NCBI GenBank assembly: GCA_013813135.1
Contig: JACCSF010000001.1
Span: forward strand, 1-13,476
Source: Thermoleophilaceae bacterium
Lineage (GTDB): Bacteria > Actinomycetota > Thermoleophilia > Solirubrobacterales > Thermoleophilaceae
Reading direction: 5' to 3'
DNA: 13,476 nucleotides
Shown here: positions 1 to 5,885 of the stretch, in pieces
How the letters are laid out: every line of letters begins with the position of its first letter
How positions within the stretch are numbered: position 1 is the first letter of the stretch
Notes under the pieces: generated by a model
The model's database searches: none
Told to the model about the DNA's origin: nothing
The model's input: the letters and a program-made list of their open reading frames with translations, nothing else
Translations under genes and position numbers: made by a program

Positions 1-260
1 GCCAGCATGAACCCGTCCCCCTGGGACTTGACGATCGTGCCGTCGTGCGACTGGACCACGCCGCGGATGAGCGCGTCGTGGTCGCGCAGCACCTCCATCC
101 ACTGCCGCTCGCCGAGCCGCTCCATCATCTCGGTGGAGCCCTCGATGTCGCTGAACACGATCGTCACGGCACCGTCCGGGGACGTCTTCGAGCCCAGGTC
201 CAGCGGCTCGCCCCTGACGGCGTCCGCGATCATGTAGATGGAGGACTGCTGGCGATCCAT
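1..260 (-). CDS. Class III adenylate/guanylate cyclase, N-terminal part (runs off window)
   Basis: This is the first 86 codons of a nucleotidyl cyclase that continues past the left edge. Class III cyclases make cAMP or cGMP from ATP or GTP. The visible part has the start of the catalytic domain: TIVFSDIEGST at residues 33-43, where Asp38 is the first metal-binding aspartate, and KSQGDGFM at 78-85, where Asp82 is the second. The helix between them (ERLGERQW onwards) is typical of actinobacterial cyclases. The ATG at 258-260 gives a short 30-residue N-terminus with no membrane segment. No clear Shine-Dalgarno precedes it, and the frame stays open upstream through at least 50 bases antisense to fabD, so a longer form is possible. 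It is divergent from the transacylase gene. Substrate choice (ATP or GTP) cannot be judged because the deciding residues lie outside the window. Confidence 0.9.
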   Translation of the reverse strand, partial: MDRQQSSIYMIADAVRGEPLDLGSKTSPDGAVTIVFSDIEGSTEMMERLGERQWMEVLRDHDALIRGVVQSHDGTIVKSQGDGFML

Positions 261-290
261 GCGCGATCGGGCAGCATATAGAGTGGCGCC
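261..290. promoter_or_regulatory. 30-bp divergent start region with a shared AT-rich element
   Basis: Only 30 bases separate the start codons of the cyclase gene and the transacylase gene. The single AT-rich patch is at 275-282 (CATATAGA). Read on the plus strand, TATAGA at 277-282 would be a -10 box about 8 bases before the GTG at 291, which implies a leaderless or nearly leaderless transcript. Read on the minus strand, TATATG would suit a very short leader for the cyclase gene. No convincing -35 box is visible on either strand. Assignment as a back-to-back core promoter is inference. Confidence 0.3.
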
Positions 291-1244
291 GTGGAGAAGC
301 TGGCGTTCCTGTATCCGGGGCAGGGCTCGCAGCGCGTCGGGATGGGAGCCGATCTGCGCGAGGCGGATCCGGATCTCTTCGACCGCTACCTGGAACCCGC
401 GGAGAGCGTCTCCGGACTGCCCTTGCGCGAGTACATCGTCGAGGGGCCGATGGAGTCGCTGACTCGCACGGACGTCGCGCAGCCGTCGCTGTTCTCGCTT
501 TCGCTGGCGCTGACCGACGCCGCCCGCGAAGTGGGCCTACGGCCGGCGTTCGTCGCCGGTCACAGCCTCGGGGAGTACACAGCCGCCGTAGCAGCGGGGG
601 CGCTCGACGCCGGCGACGGGGTGCGCGTGGTCTGCGAGCGCGGGCGGCTGATGGCGGAGATCCAATCGGAGAGCCCTGGCGCGATGGCGGCGATCATCGG
701 GCTCGAGGCCGAGACGCTCGGGCAGCTCTGCGAACAGGCCTCGGAGGCCGGCCTGGTGGAGCTCGCCAACCTCAACTCGCCCACCCAGATCGTCGTCTCG
801 GGCGAGGCCGCCGGCGTGGAGCGGCTGTGCGAGCTGGCGATCGAGGCCGGCGCCGGGCGCGCCGTGCCGCTGCCGGTCGGCGCCGCCTTCCACAGCCGGC
901 TGATGAAGCCGGTTCAGGCAAAGCTCGACGAGACGATGTCCCGGCTCTCGTGGAGTGACCCGGAGGTGCCGCTCGTGGCAAACTTTTCCGGGTCGCCGGT
1001 CGCCGATGCCGAGGGCGTGCGACGCGCCCTGGTCGAGCAGATCGCGAGCCCGGTTCGGTGGGTGGAGTGCGTCCGAACGCTGCTCGGATCCGGTTGCACC
1101 ACGTTCCTCGAGCTGGGGCCCGGACGGGTGCTCGGCGGTCTCGTGCGACAGATCGCCGACGTGGAGGTGCAGGTCGCGTCGGCGGACTCGCGGGCCGCCC
1201 TCGAGAAGTTCGCCGAGGGTTACTCCGGCGGGTCCCAGGAGTAG
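291..1244 (+). CDS. fabD: Malonyl-CoA:ACP transacylase (FabD-type MAT)
   Basis: This enzyme moves malonyl groups from CoA to the ACP phosphopantetheine arm, supplying extender units for fatty acid or polyketide synthesis in the cytoplasm. The 317-residue length is normal for FabD. Visible motifs are PGQGSQ at 9-14 (oxyanion region, Gln11), the nucleophile elbow GHSLGEY at 90-96 with Ser92, Arg117 (binds the malonyl carboxylate), the catalytic His201 in AFHS, and LGPG near 275-278. GTG at 291 begins directly with the conserved LAFLYPGQG core, so the start is well supported, though the ribosome site is weak (GAG seven bases upstream). Its 3' end overlaps the convergent TcmI-like cyclase gene by 25 bp. 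The usual fatty-acid partners fabH, fabF and fabG are absent here, so it may be a MAT dedicated to the neighbouring polyketide operon. Whether it also serves the cell's fatty acid synthase cannot be seen. Confidence 0.93.
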   Translation: MEKLAFLYPGQGSQRVGMGADLREADPDLFDRYLEPAESVSGLPLREYIVEGPMESLTRTDVAQPSLFSLSLALTDAAREVGLRPAFVAGHSLGEYTAAVAAGALDAGDGVRVVCERGRLMAEIQSESPGAMAAIIGLEAETLGQLCEQASEAGLVELANLNSPTQIVVSGEAAGVERLCELAIEAGAGRAVPLPVGAAFHSRLMKPVQAKLDETMSRLSWSDPEVPLVANFSGSPVADAEGVRRALVEQIASPVRWVECVRTLLGSGCTTFLELGPGRVLGGLVRQIADVEVQVASADSRAALEKFAEGYSGGSQE

Positions 1245-1549
1245 AACTCGCGCGCCTGGGCGTCCTTCGGCGACCGCCATGTCTCCGGGTCGTATGGGGT
1301 GATGAAGGCGTCCAGCCGCGCGCTGATCTCCTTGAACAGCGGGTGCTCCCGAACGGCGTCGACCGCCTCGGCGAAGTCGTCGTCGGTCTCGACGTAATGC
1401 ACGTAGACATCGTCGAGGACGAACAGGCTGCGGTGCCGCACGCCCGCCAGTCGCGGCAGCTCCGAGCGGTCCGACTCCTCGAAGAGCTGCGCCACCTCCT
1501 GCTCCGACCCGGGCTTGATCTTGGCCACTATCAGCCCGCGCTTGATCAT
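1220..1549 (-). CDS. TcmI-type polyketide cyclase
   Basis: This is a small ferredoxin-like-fold cyclase of the TcmI/WhiE-ORFVII family, which closes a later ring of the aromatic polyketide after the first rings are set. At 109 residues it has the exact family length. Recognisable family signatures are ESDRSELP at 25-32 (TcmI has a close equivalent with an Asp), RHRSLF near 38-43, HYVETDDD at 51-58 with the conserved His51, HPLF at 69-72, TPY at 84-86 and the C-terminal FYSW at 102-105. The ATG at 1547-1549 overlaps the previous gene's stop as ATGA and follows an AAGGGGG ribosome site, which fixes the start. An in-frame extension to 1696 exists but would be antisense-like filler inside the ABM gene. 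It is the last gene of the operon, and its 3' end lies over the end of the convergent transacylase gene. Ring specificity cannot be read from sequence alone. Confidence 0.9.
   Translation of the reverse strand: MIKRGLIVAKIKPGSEQEVAQLFEESDRSELPRLAGVRHRSLFVLDDVYVHYVETDDDFAEAVDAVREHPLFKEISARLDAFITPYDPETWRSPKDAQAREFYSWDPPE
1234..1260. terminator. Possible stem-loop at the convergent gene ends
   Basis: CCCAGG at 1234-1239 pairs perfectly with CCTGGG at 1255-1260 around a 15-base loop that contains the fabD stop codon. It lies where the two convergent genes overlap and could slow transcription from either side. The stem is short and there is no T-run, so it is not a classical intrinsic terminator. 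Confidence 0.25.
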
Positions 1550-1869
1550 CGATCCCCCTTCGTCCCGCCGACGGTTTCCTCGCGCACGACGAACTTGTAC
1601 GACTTGGCCTCCTCCATGCACTCGCGCATCGGCTTTGCCTGATCGCGGTGCTCGGGCGTGGCCTCCCAGGCGTGAAAGGCCTCGACGCTCTCCCACTCAC
1701 TCGTGACCAGCCAGCTCCGCCGGTCCTCCTGCGACTGGCAGACCTGGTCCACGAGGTGGCCCTTCACCCCCTCGGCGACCTCGTAGCGAACCGATTCGTA
1801 GGCCTCGAGAAACTGCTCGTCGGTCACATCCGGCTTGAGTCGGATCAGGAAGACCACCCGCCCCTTCAC
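1546..1869 (-). CDS. ABM-fold polyketide monooxygenase (TcmH/ActVA-ORF6 type)
   Basis: This is a 107-residue antibiotic-biosynthesis-monooxygenase-fold protein. Members such as TcmH and ActVA-ORF6 oxidise the aromatic intermediate to a quinone without a flavin or metal cofactor, and the same fold occurs in the whiE pigment cluster. Visible hallmarks are VVFLIRLKP at 5-13 (first strand), EAYESVRYEVA at 22-32, DQVCQS at 41-46, the WLVTSEWES strand at 53-61 with two tryptophans, and FHAWEATPEH at 65-74. The start is GTG at 1867-1869. It overlaps the aromatase/cyclase stop as GTGA and has GGAGG ten bases upstream, so translation is probably coupled. The stop overlaps the next gene as ATGA. Family assignment is firm, but oxygenase activity is inferred. 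Some relatives assist cyclisation instead, so an auxiliary cyclase role is possible. Confidence 0.85.
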   Translation of the reverse strand: MKGRVVFLIRLKPDVTDEQFLEAYESVRYEVAEGVKGHLVDQVCQSQEDRRSWLVTSEWESVEAFHAWEATPEHRDQAKPMRECMEEAKSYKFVVREETVGGTKGDR

Positions 1870-2336
1870 GTCGCGCCCGCCTCCGCGGCGGCCTTCTCCA
1901 GCCGTTCCTTGATCACGCTCATCTGCTCTTTGGTGTTGCGGTTCATGTACTCCTGGGCGTGTTCGTCGTCGGCCGGCGCCTCGGGCTTCATCGAGAAGTC
2001 CTGGACCCAGCGCATGTTCGTCCCATCGCCGGCCTCCTCGAAGTACCACTCGATGTTCATGTACTCGAACGGCCCGGTCTCGATCCGGCGCGACTTGGAC
2101 GAGTAGCCGGCGGGGTCCGCTGTCCGCTCTGAGACCCAACTCCAGACCTGGCCGTCGTACTCGGGATCGGGATGCGTCGTCAATCGGAACTGGATCGTGT
2201 CGCCGTCCTCCTCGATCACCTCGGCCTTGGCGTACTCCGAGAACAGGTCCGGCCAGCTCTCCACGTCCATCATCCGGTCCCAGACGAACTGACGGGGAGC
2301 GTTGATCACCACCGCGTTATCCGTATGCGCTGCCAT
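1866..2336 (-). CDS. TcmN-type aromatase/cyclase (SRPBCC fold, single domain)
   Basis: This protein controls first-ring closure and aromatisation of the ACP-bound poly-beta-ketone in a helix-grip pocket. Its 156 residues form one domain. The N-terminus is strikingly like TcmN: TDN at 5-7, INAP at 11-14, VWD at 18-20, then Trp28, Phe32 and Tyr35 at the same positions as the TcmN pocket residues. It also has WSWVSERT (Arg71 in place of TcmN Arg69, after a two-residue insertion), ETGPFEYMN at 86-94 and MRWVQDFSMKP at 108-118. TcmN's methyltransferase domain is absent, as in WhiE-ORFVI and ZhuI. The ATG at 2334-2336 has AGGAG seven bases upstream, inside the end of the ACP gene. Single-domain enzymes of this kind act on unreduced chains, which fits the lack of a ketoreductase. 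The exact first-ring position (C9-C14 or C7-C12) is not determinable here. Confidence 0.93.
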   Translation of the reverse strand: MAAHTDNAVVINAPRQFVWDRMMDVESWPDLFSEYAKAEVIEEDGDTIQFRLTTHPDPEYDGQVWSWVSERTADPAGYSSKSRRIETGPFEYMNIEWYFEEAGDGTNMRWVQDFSMKPEAPADDEHAQEYMNRNTKEQMSVIKERLEKAAAEAGAT

Positions 2337-2340
2337 CTGA

Positions 2341-2598
2341 TCACTCCTGCTCGGTGAGCCGCTCGTTTACGTAGTCGATCGCTTCGCCGACCTTCGTGAT
2401 CCGCTCGGCGTCCTCGTCCGGAATCGTGAATCCGTACTCCTGTTGCATCGCGAGCTGAATCTCGACGAAGGCGAGCGAGTCCAGGCCCATCGAGTCGAAG
2501 GTCGCGTCGGGATCGTCGACGACGTCCTCCTCGTTGAGCCCTACCCGCTCTACGAGGATTCGCTTTACGTCGGCGAAGGTGAACGTTTGGGTTGCCAT
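2341..2598 (-). CDS. Acyl carrier protein of the type II PKS
   Basis: This 85-residue acidic carrier protein holds the growing polyketide on a phosphopantetheine arm. The modification site is Ser41 in MGLDSLAFVE (37-46), the usual DSL motif at the start of helix II. The flanking FTFADVKRIL and the C-terminal VGEAIDYVNERL match helices I and IV of an ACP. ATG at 2596-2598 is preceded by a clean AAAGGAG, the strongest ribosome site in the operon apart from that of KS-beta. This suits a subunit needed in excess. It sits 18 bases after the patatin gene and 4 bases before the aromatase/cyclase gene. In whiE and tcm clusters the ACP follows KS-beta directly; here two genes intervene. No phosphopantetheinyl transferase is in the window, so activation must come from elsewhere. 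Confidence 0.95.
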   Translation of the reverse strand: MATQTFTFADVKRILVERVGLNEEDVVDDPDATFDSMGLDSLAFVEIQLAMQQEYGFTIPDEDAERITKVGEAIDYVNERLTEQE

Positions 2599-2609
2599 GT
2601 TCTTTCTCT

Positions 2610-2616
2610 CTCCTTT
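2610..2616 (-). promoter_or_regulatory. Strong Shine-Dalgarno before the ACP gene
   Basis: Read on the minus strand, AAAGGAG lies 11 bases before the ACP start codon in a purine-rich leader. It occupies most of the 18-base gap after the patatin stop and allows independent, strong initiation on the ACP. Confidence 0.6.
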
Positions 2617-4380
2617 CTAGGTGGTAACAGCTGCCGCCTGCGGTCTGGCCAGCGAGTGCAAGGCGGGGAGTTGCTCCTCGGCCGCCGACCGGCCGGCGGC
2701 CAGGAACAGGTCCGCGAGCTCGAAGTCCCGCCAGCTCGACGGCCCAAAGCGCGGAGTTACGACTACGTCGGCCTGGTTGGCGTTGCGCTCGCTCGTGTCG
2801 AGCTGCGAGACGTCCATTACCTCGAGCAGGGTCTCCAGCATGCGTGAGCCCTTGCGCTCCGGCGGCGGCGCAGGCGGCTCCTGCCCGGGCCATGCCGCAA
2901 GCGTCTCGCGGCCCATGAGGTTGACGGCAACTATCACGTCGGCGCCGTCGGCTGCGACCGCCTCGGTGGGCACCGGGACCAGGGCAAGCCCGTCCACCAG
3001 GCGATGGCCGTCGCGCACCCAGGGCGGGAACATTCCGGCCAGGGCCGTCGACGCGAGCAGCGCCTCCCATAACGGGCCCTCGCGCAGTGGAGCCGGCACG
3101 CGGTCCGTCAGGTCGACCGCCATCGCGGTCAGCGGGATCTCGGTATCCGAGAACGAGCGGCCGCCGGTCGTCTCGCGCAGGATCCGGCTCATCTCGTCAC
3201 GGCCCGTCGACTCGCCGCTCAATGAAAGCTTGAAGACCTCGGCCACGGCCTCCGGCGTGAACGCCCGGCGCAGCGTCGCGTCGATCTCGGAGGCGCTCGA
3301 GCCAAGCGCGACGTACGCGCCGACGATCGCGCCGATGCTGCTGCCGCCGACGTAGTCGATCGTGTAGCCGGCCTCCTCGAGCACCTGCAGCGCTCCCACG
3401 TGGGCGTATCCCTTCGCCCCGCCCGCCCCGAGGGCCAGGCCCAGCTTGGTGCGGGCGAGGTGCCTGCCGAGCCAGGCGATCTCCGCAGGCGGCAGGCCGC
3501 AGCCGGAACCCGCTTCCACGGCTCGGACCACGCTTTCGTCGAGGCGTGGCCGGCCGGCGCCGGGCGCCAGCACCAGCTCGATCGGAGCGGCCGCCGTGGC
3601 CGGCGCGGGCAGGTCGTCGCCCTCCCCCTCACCCAGCAGCACGACCGCTCGGTCGACCTGTTCGAGCAGCAGCGGCAGCGTGTCAGCGGCCAGGCCGGCG
3701 GCGAGGACCACGGTCCGCTGGTCGGGCAGCAGGTCGTCGAGCCGCGAGAACGCCGCGTCGAGGGAGGGGTCCGCGTCGATCGACTCGAACGGGCCTGGGC
3801 TGGCCGCCTGTGCTGCGGCGAGGATGTCCGGCACGGCGGCGCTCAGCGACGGCCCGGTCACGAGCGCCACCGCCTCGCCTCGGGCGCCGCGACGCGCCTG
3901 GCGCACGGTCGCCGCGGTCAGCCGCTCGCTGAGCAGGCGCCCGAGATTTCTGAGCAGCACCGGATACTTCGCCATCAGCTCGGCGAACTCGTCGTTCCCA
4001 AGCTCGAGCGCGGCGGTGGGCACCGCGGTCCGGACCGTCGTGGGGTGCGGATCGCCCGTGATCAACGAGAGAGCGCCGATCACGTCGCCGCGGCGCAGCT
4101 TGCCGACCAGCCGGCCCTCGGCGAACACCGAGCGCGACCGTGCCTCCGGGGTTTCGACGATCGCGGCGAGCTCGTTGGCGAGCCCCTCCACGATCACCAG
4201 CATCCCGCGGCTCGGCTGTCCCATTCCCGCGATGACGGCGCCGGCCGGGAAGTCGCGAAAGCGCATCGCCGACGCGACGATGACCAGCTCGGCGGGCTGA
4301 AGCCCCTCGAACAGCGGCACGCCCTCGAGCGCCGCGACCGGAACTGCCACGCCCTCGAAAGAGGTCGCCGTTCTGGTCAT
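2617..4380 (-). CDS. Patatin-like phospholipase/esterase with N-terminal cyclic-nucleotide-binding-like domain
   Basis: This is a 587-residue, NTE-like lipid hydrolase. Residues 20-155 form a CAP_ED-type beta-roll (VPLFEGL at 21-27, a GD-containing turn at 98-99, LLSERL at 149-154). Residues 170-300 are an alanine-rich linker region. The patatin domain starts near 312 with GAGGAKG at 318-324 (oxyanion loop), the nucleophile elbow GSSIG at 346-350 (Ser348) and the partner Asp463 in VDG, so the Ser-Asp dyad is intact. Known relatives cleave phospholipid or lysophospholipid esters. In the beta-roll, the phosphate-binding cassette lacks the usual Glu (Ala103) and Arg (His112), so canonical cAMP binding is doubtful. 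No signal peptide or membrane helix is visible. The gene overlaps the ligase as ATGA with GGAG seven bases upstream. Codon 437 is TTA, rare in this DNA. A patatin between KS-beta and ACP is unusual. It might release or edit ACP-bound or lipid-esterified product, or supply fatty acid to the ligase; both ideas are inference. Confidence 0.88.
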   Translation of the reverse strand: MTRTATSFEGVAVPVAALEGVPLFEGLQPAELVIVASAMRFRDFPAGAVIAGMGQPSRGMLVIVEGLANELAAIVETPEARSRSVFAEGRLVGKLRRGDVIGALSLITGDPHPTTVRTAVPTAALELGNDEFAELMAKYPVLLRNLGRLLSERLTAATVRQARRGARGEAVALVTGPSLSAAVPDILAAAQAASPGPFESIDADPSLDAAFSRLDDLLPDQRTVVLAAGLAADTLPLLLEQVDRAVVLLGEGEGDDLPAPATAAAPIELVLAPGAGRPRLDESVVRAVEAGSGCGLPPAEIAWLGRHLARTKLGLALGAGGAKGYAHVGALQVLEEAGYTIDYVGGSSIGAIVGAYVALGSSASEIDATLRRAFTPEAVAEVFKLSLSGESTGRDEMSRILRETTGGRSFSDTEIPLTAMAVDLTDRVPAPLREGPLWEALLASTALAGMFPPWVRDGHRLVDGLALVPVPTEAVAADGADVIVAVNLMGRETLAAWPGQEPPAPPPERKGSRMLETLLEVMDVSQLDTSERNANQADVVVTPRFGPSSWRDFELADLFLAAGRSAAEEQLPALHSLARPQAAAVTT

Positions 4381-5873
4381 CTATCCACTCCGGCAGGCTC
4401 GCGCTGCTCGGCGCCTGCCGCCAACGCCACACGGTCCGGCTTGCCGGACGGCAGCAGCGGCAGCTCGTCGACCACCGAGATCGCGTACGGGAGCTTGTAG
4501 CCCGCGATCCGCGGACGCGCGAAGCGCAGCAGCGCCCCCGGGGTCAGGTCCGCCCCCGGGCTCGGGACCACGTAGGCCGCCAGCACTTCGCCCATCTTCT
4601 CGTGAGGCACGCCCACGACGACCGCCTGCGCTACATCCGGGTGGGTGAGCAGAAAGGCCTCGACCTCGGCCGGGAAGACGTTGAAGCCGGCCACGTGCAC
4701 CACCTCCTTCGCGCGTCCGGCGACTCGGACGTAGCCGAGCTCGTCGATGGTGCCGAGGTCGCCCGTTCGAAACCAATCGCCGTCGAACGCCGCGGCCGTC
4801 TCGTCGGGCTTGCCGAGGTAGCCGGGGGTCACGTGCGGGCCGCGCACCTGGAGCTCACCAGGGTCGTCGGGCGCGCTCCCGCCGGCGGCCCTGAACTCGA
4901 AGCCCGGCAAGGGCCGCCCGACGGTCTTGTGGCGCAGCTCCGGCGCATCATCGGACCGGCACCCGGCCGCCGCCCCCATCTCGGTCATCCCGAACAGGTT
5001 GAGGATCATGGGCCCTGCCTCGTCGAGCCGCTCGAGCACCACCGGGGGGCAGTGTGCGCCGGCGACGAACCCGGTCCTCACCTGGGCGAAGAGATCCCGC
5101 TCGGTTGCGAGGAGGCGCGCGAAGAGCGCCGGTGAGCCGTGCAGCACGCTCGCGCCGTGCTCACGCATGGCAACGCGCACCGGGTCGAGCGAGAAGCCGG
5201 CGTCGACGAGAACGGTGCAGCTGCCGGCGGCCAGCGCGGCCAGTAGGCAGCCCAGGCCGAAGGCGTGGGAGGCGGGCACCACGAGCGCCGTCACGTCGGC
5301 GGGTGTGAGGGCGAGACGCTCCGCGAGCGCCTCAGCGGAGGCTTCGGCGCTGCCGAGGGTGACCAGCGCGCCCTTGGGTCGTCCCGTGGTGCCCGACGTG
5401 TACAGCACCGCGATGACGTCGGGCGGGAGCTCCGGCGCGGCGGACGCTCGGGCCGCACCCTTACGCTCATCCCCCGCGCGGCCCTCCGCGTCCAGCAGGA
5501 GGCAGCCGCGTACGGTGGGCAGGTGGGGCATGAGCGAGGAGATCGCGTCCGCGAACGAGTAGCCCTGGTGGGTGTCGAGGGAGACGATCGCGGCGGGCTC
5601 GGCGTCGGCGAGCACCTGGCGGAGCTCGTACTCACGCAGGCGCGCGTTGAGCGGCACCGCCACGGCGCCCAGCCGCCACGAGGCGAACATCGCAATCACG
5701 AGCGCGGGCACGTTGGGCGCGATCAGCGCCACCCGCTCGCCGCGTGTGGCTAAGGCGCCCAGCCGGTCCGCGAGCCGATCGACCTCCGTGCTCAGCGCGG
5801 CGTAGTCGAGGCGACGGTCTCCGAAGATCAGGGCCGGGCGCTCCGGATGGCGCTCGACGCTCGACTGCAGCAC
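4377..5873 (-). CDS. Acyl-/aryl-CoA synthetase-like adenylate-forming ligase (ANL superfamily)
   Basis: This 498-residue enzyme activates a carboxylic acid as the acyl-AMP and joins it to CoA, or possibly to an ACP. ANL core motifs are in order: YTSGTTGRPKG at 158-168 (P-loop), ASHAFGLG at 201-208, FGMTEMG at 294-300, DWFRTGD at 366-372 with the ribose-binding Asp, hinge motif GRAKEV at 386-391 followed by AGFNVFPAEVE, and PSGKPDR at 475-481 with catalytic Lys478. Compared with typical acyl-CoA synthetases the N-terminus is short by a few residues. The start is GTG at 5871-5873, because a TGA (the KS-beta stop) lies in frame just upstream. The best ribosome site (GGGAGG) is 17 bases away, so coupling with KS-beta translation is likely. 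Leu41 is a TTA codon. The substrate cannot be predicted confidently. Options are a non-acetate starter acid for the PKS, a fatty acid freed by the adjacent patatin, or a tailoring acyl group. Confidence 0.9.
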   Translation of the reverse strand: MLQSSVERHPERPALIFGDRRLDYAALSTEVDRLADRLGALATRGERVALIAPNVPALVIAMFASWRLGAVAVPLNARLREYELRQVLADAEPAAIVSLDTHQGYSFADAISSLMPHLPTVRGCLLLDAEGRAGDERKGAARASAAPELPPDVIAVLYTSGTTGRPKGALVTLGSAEASAEALAERLALTPADVTALVVPASHAFGLGCLLAALAAGSCTVLVDAGFSLDPVRVAMREHGASVLHGSPALFARLLATERDLFAQVRTGFVAGAHCPPVVLERLDEAGPMILNLFGMTEMGAAAGCRSDDAPELRHKTVGRPLPGFEFRAAGGSAPDDPGELQVRGPHVTPGYLGKPDETAAAFDGDWFRTGDLGTIDELGYVRVAGRAKEVVHVAGFNVFPAEVEAFLLTHPDVAQAVVVGVPHEKMGEVLAAYVVPSPGADLTPGALLRFARPRIAGYKLPYAISVVDELPLLPSGKPDRVALAAGAEQREPAGVDR

Positions 5874-5885
5874 CGTGTCGACGGC

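Noticed and set aside
537..1700. Minus-strand open frame of 387 codons across fabD and the cyclase genes
   Set aside because: It runs antisense to a clear FabD and out of frame through the TcmI and ABM genes; no recognisable domain.
3400..4500. Plus-strand open frame of 366 codons antisense to the patatin gene
   Set aside because: Low-complexity Arg/Gly/His-rich translation opposite a convincing patatin; a GC-bias shadow.
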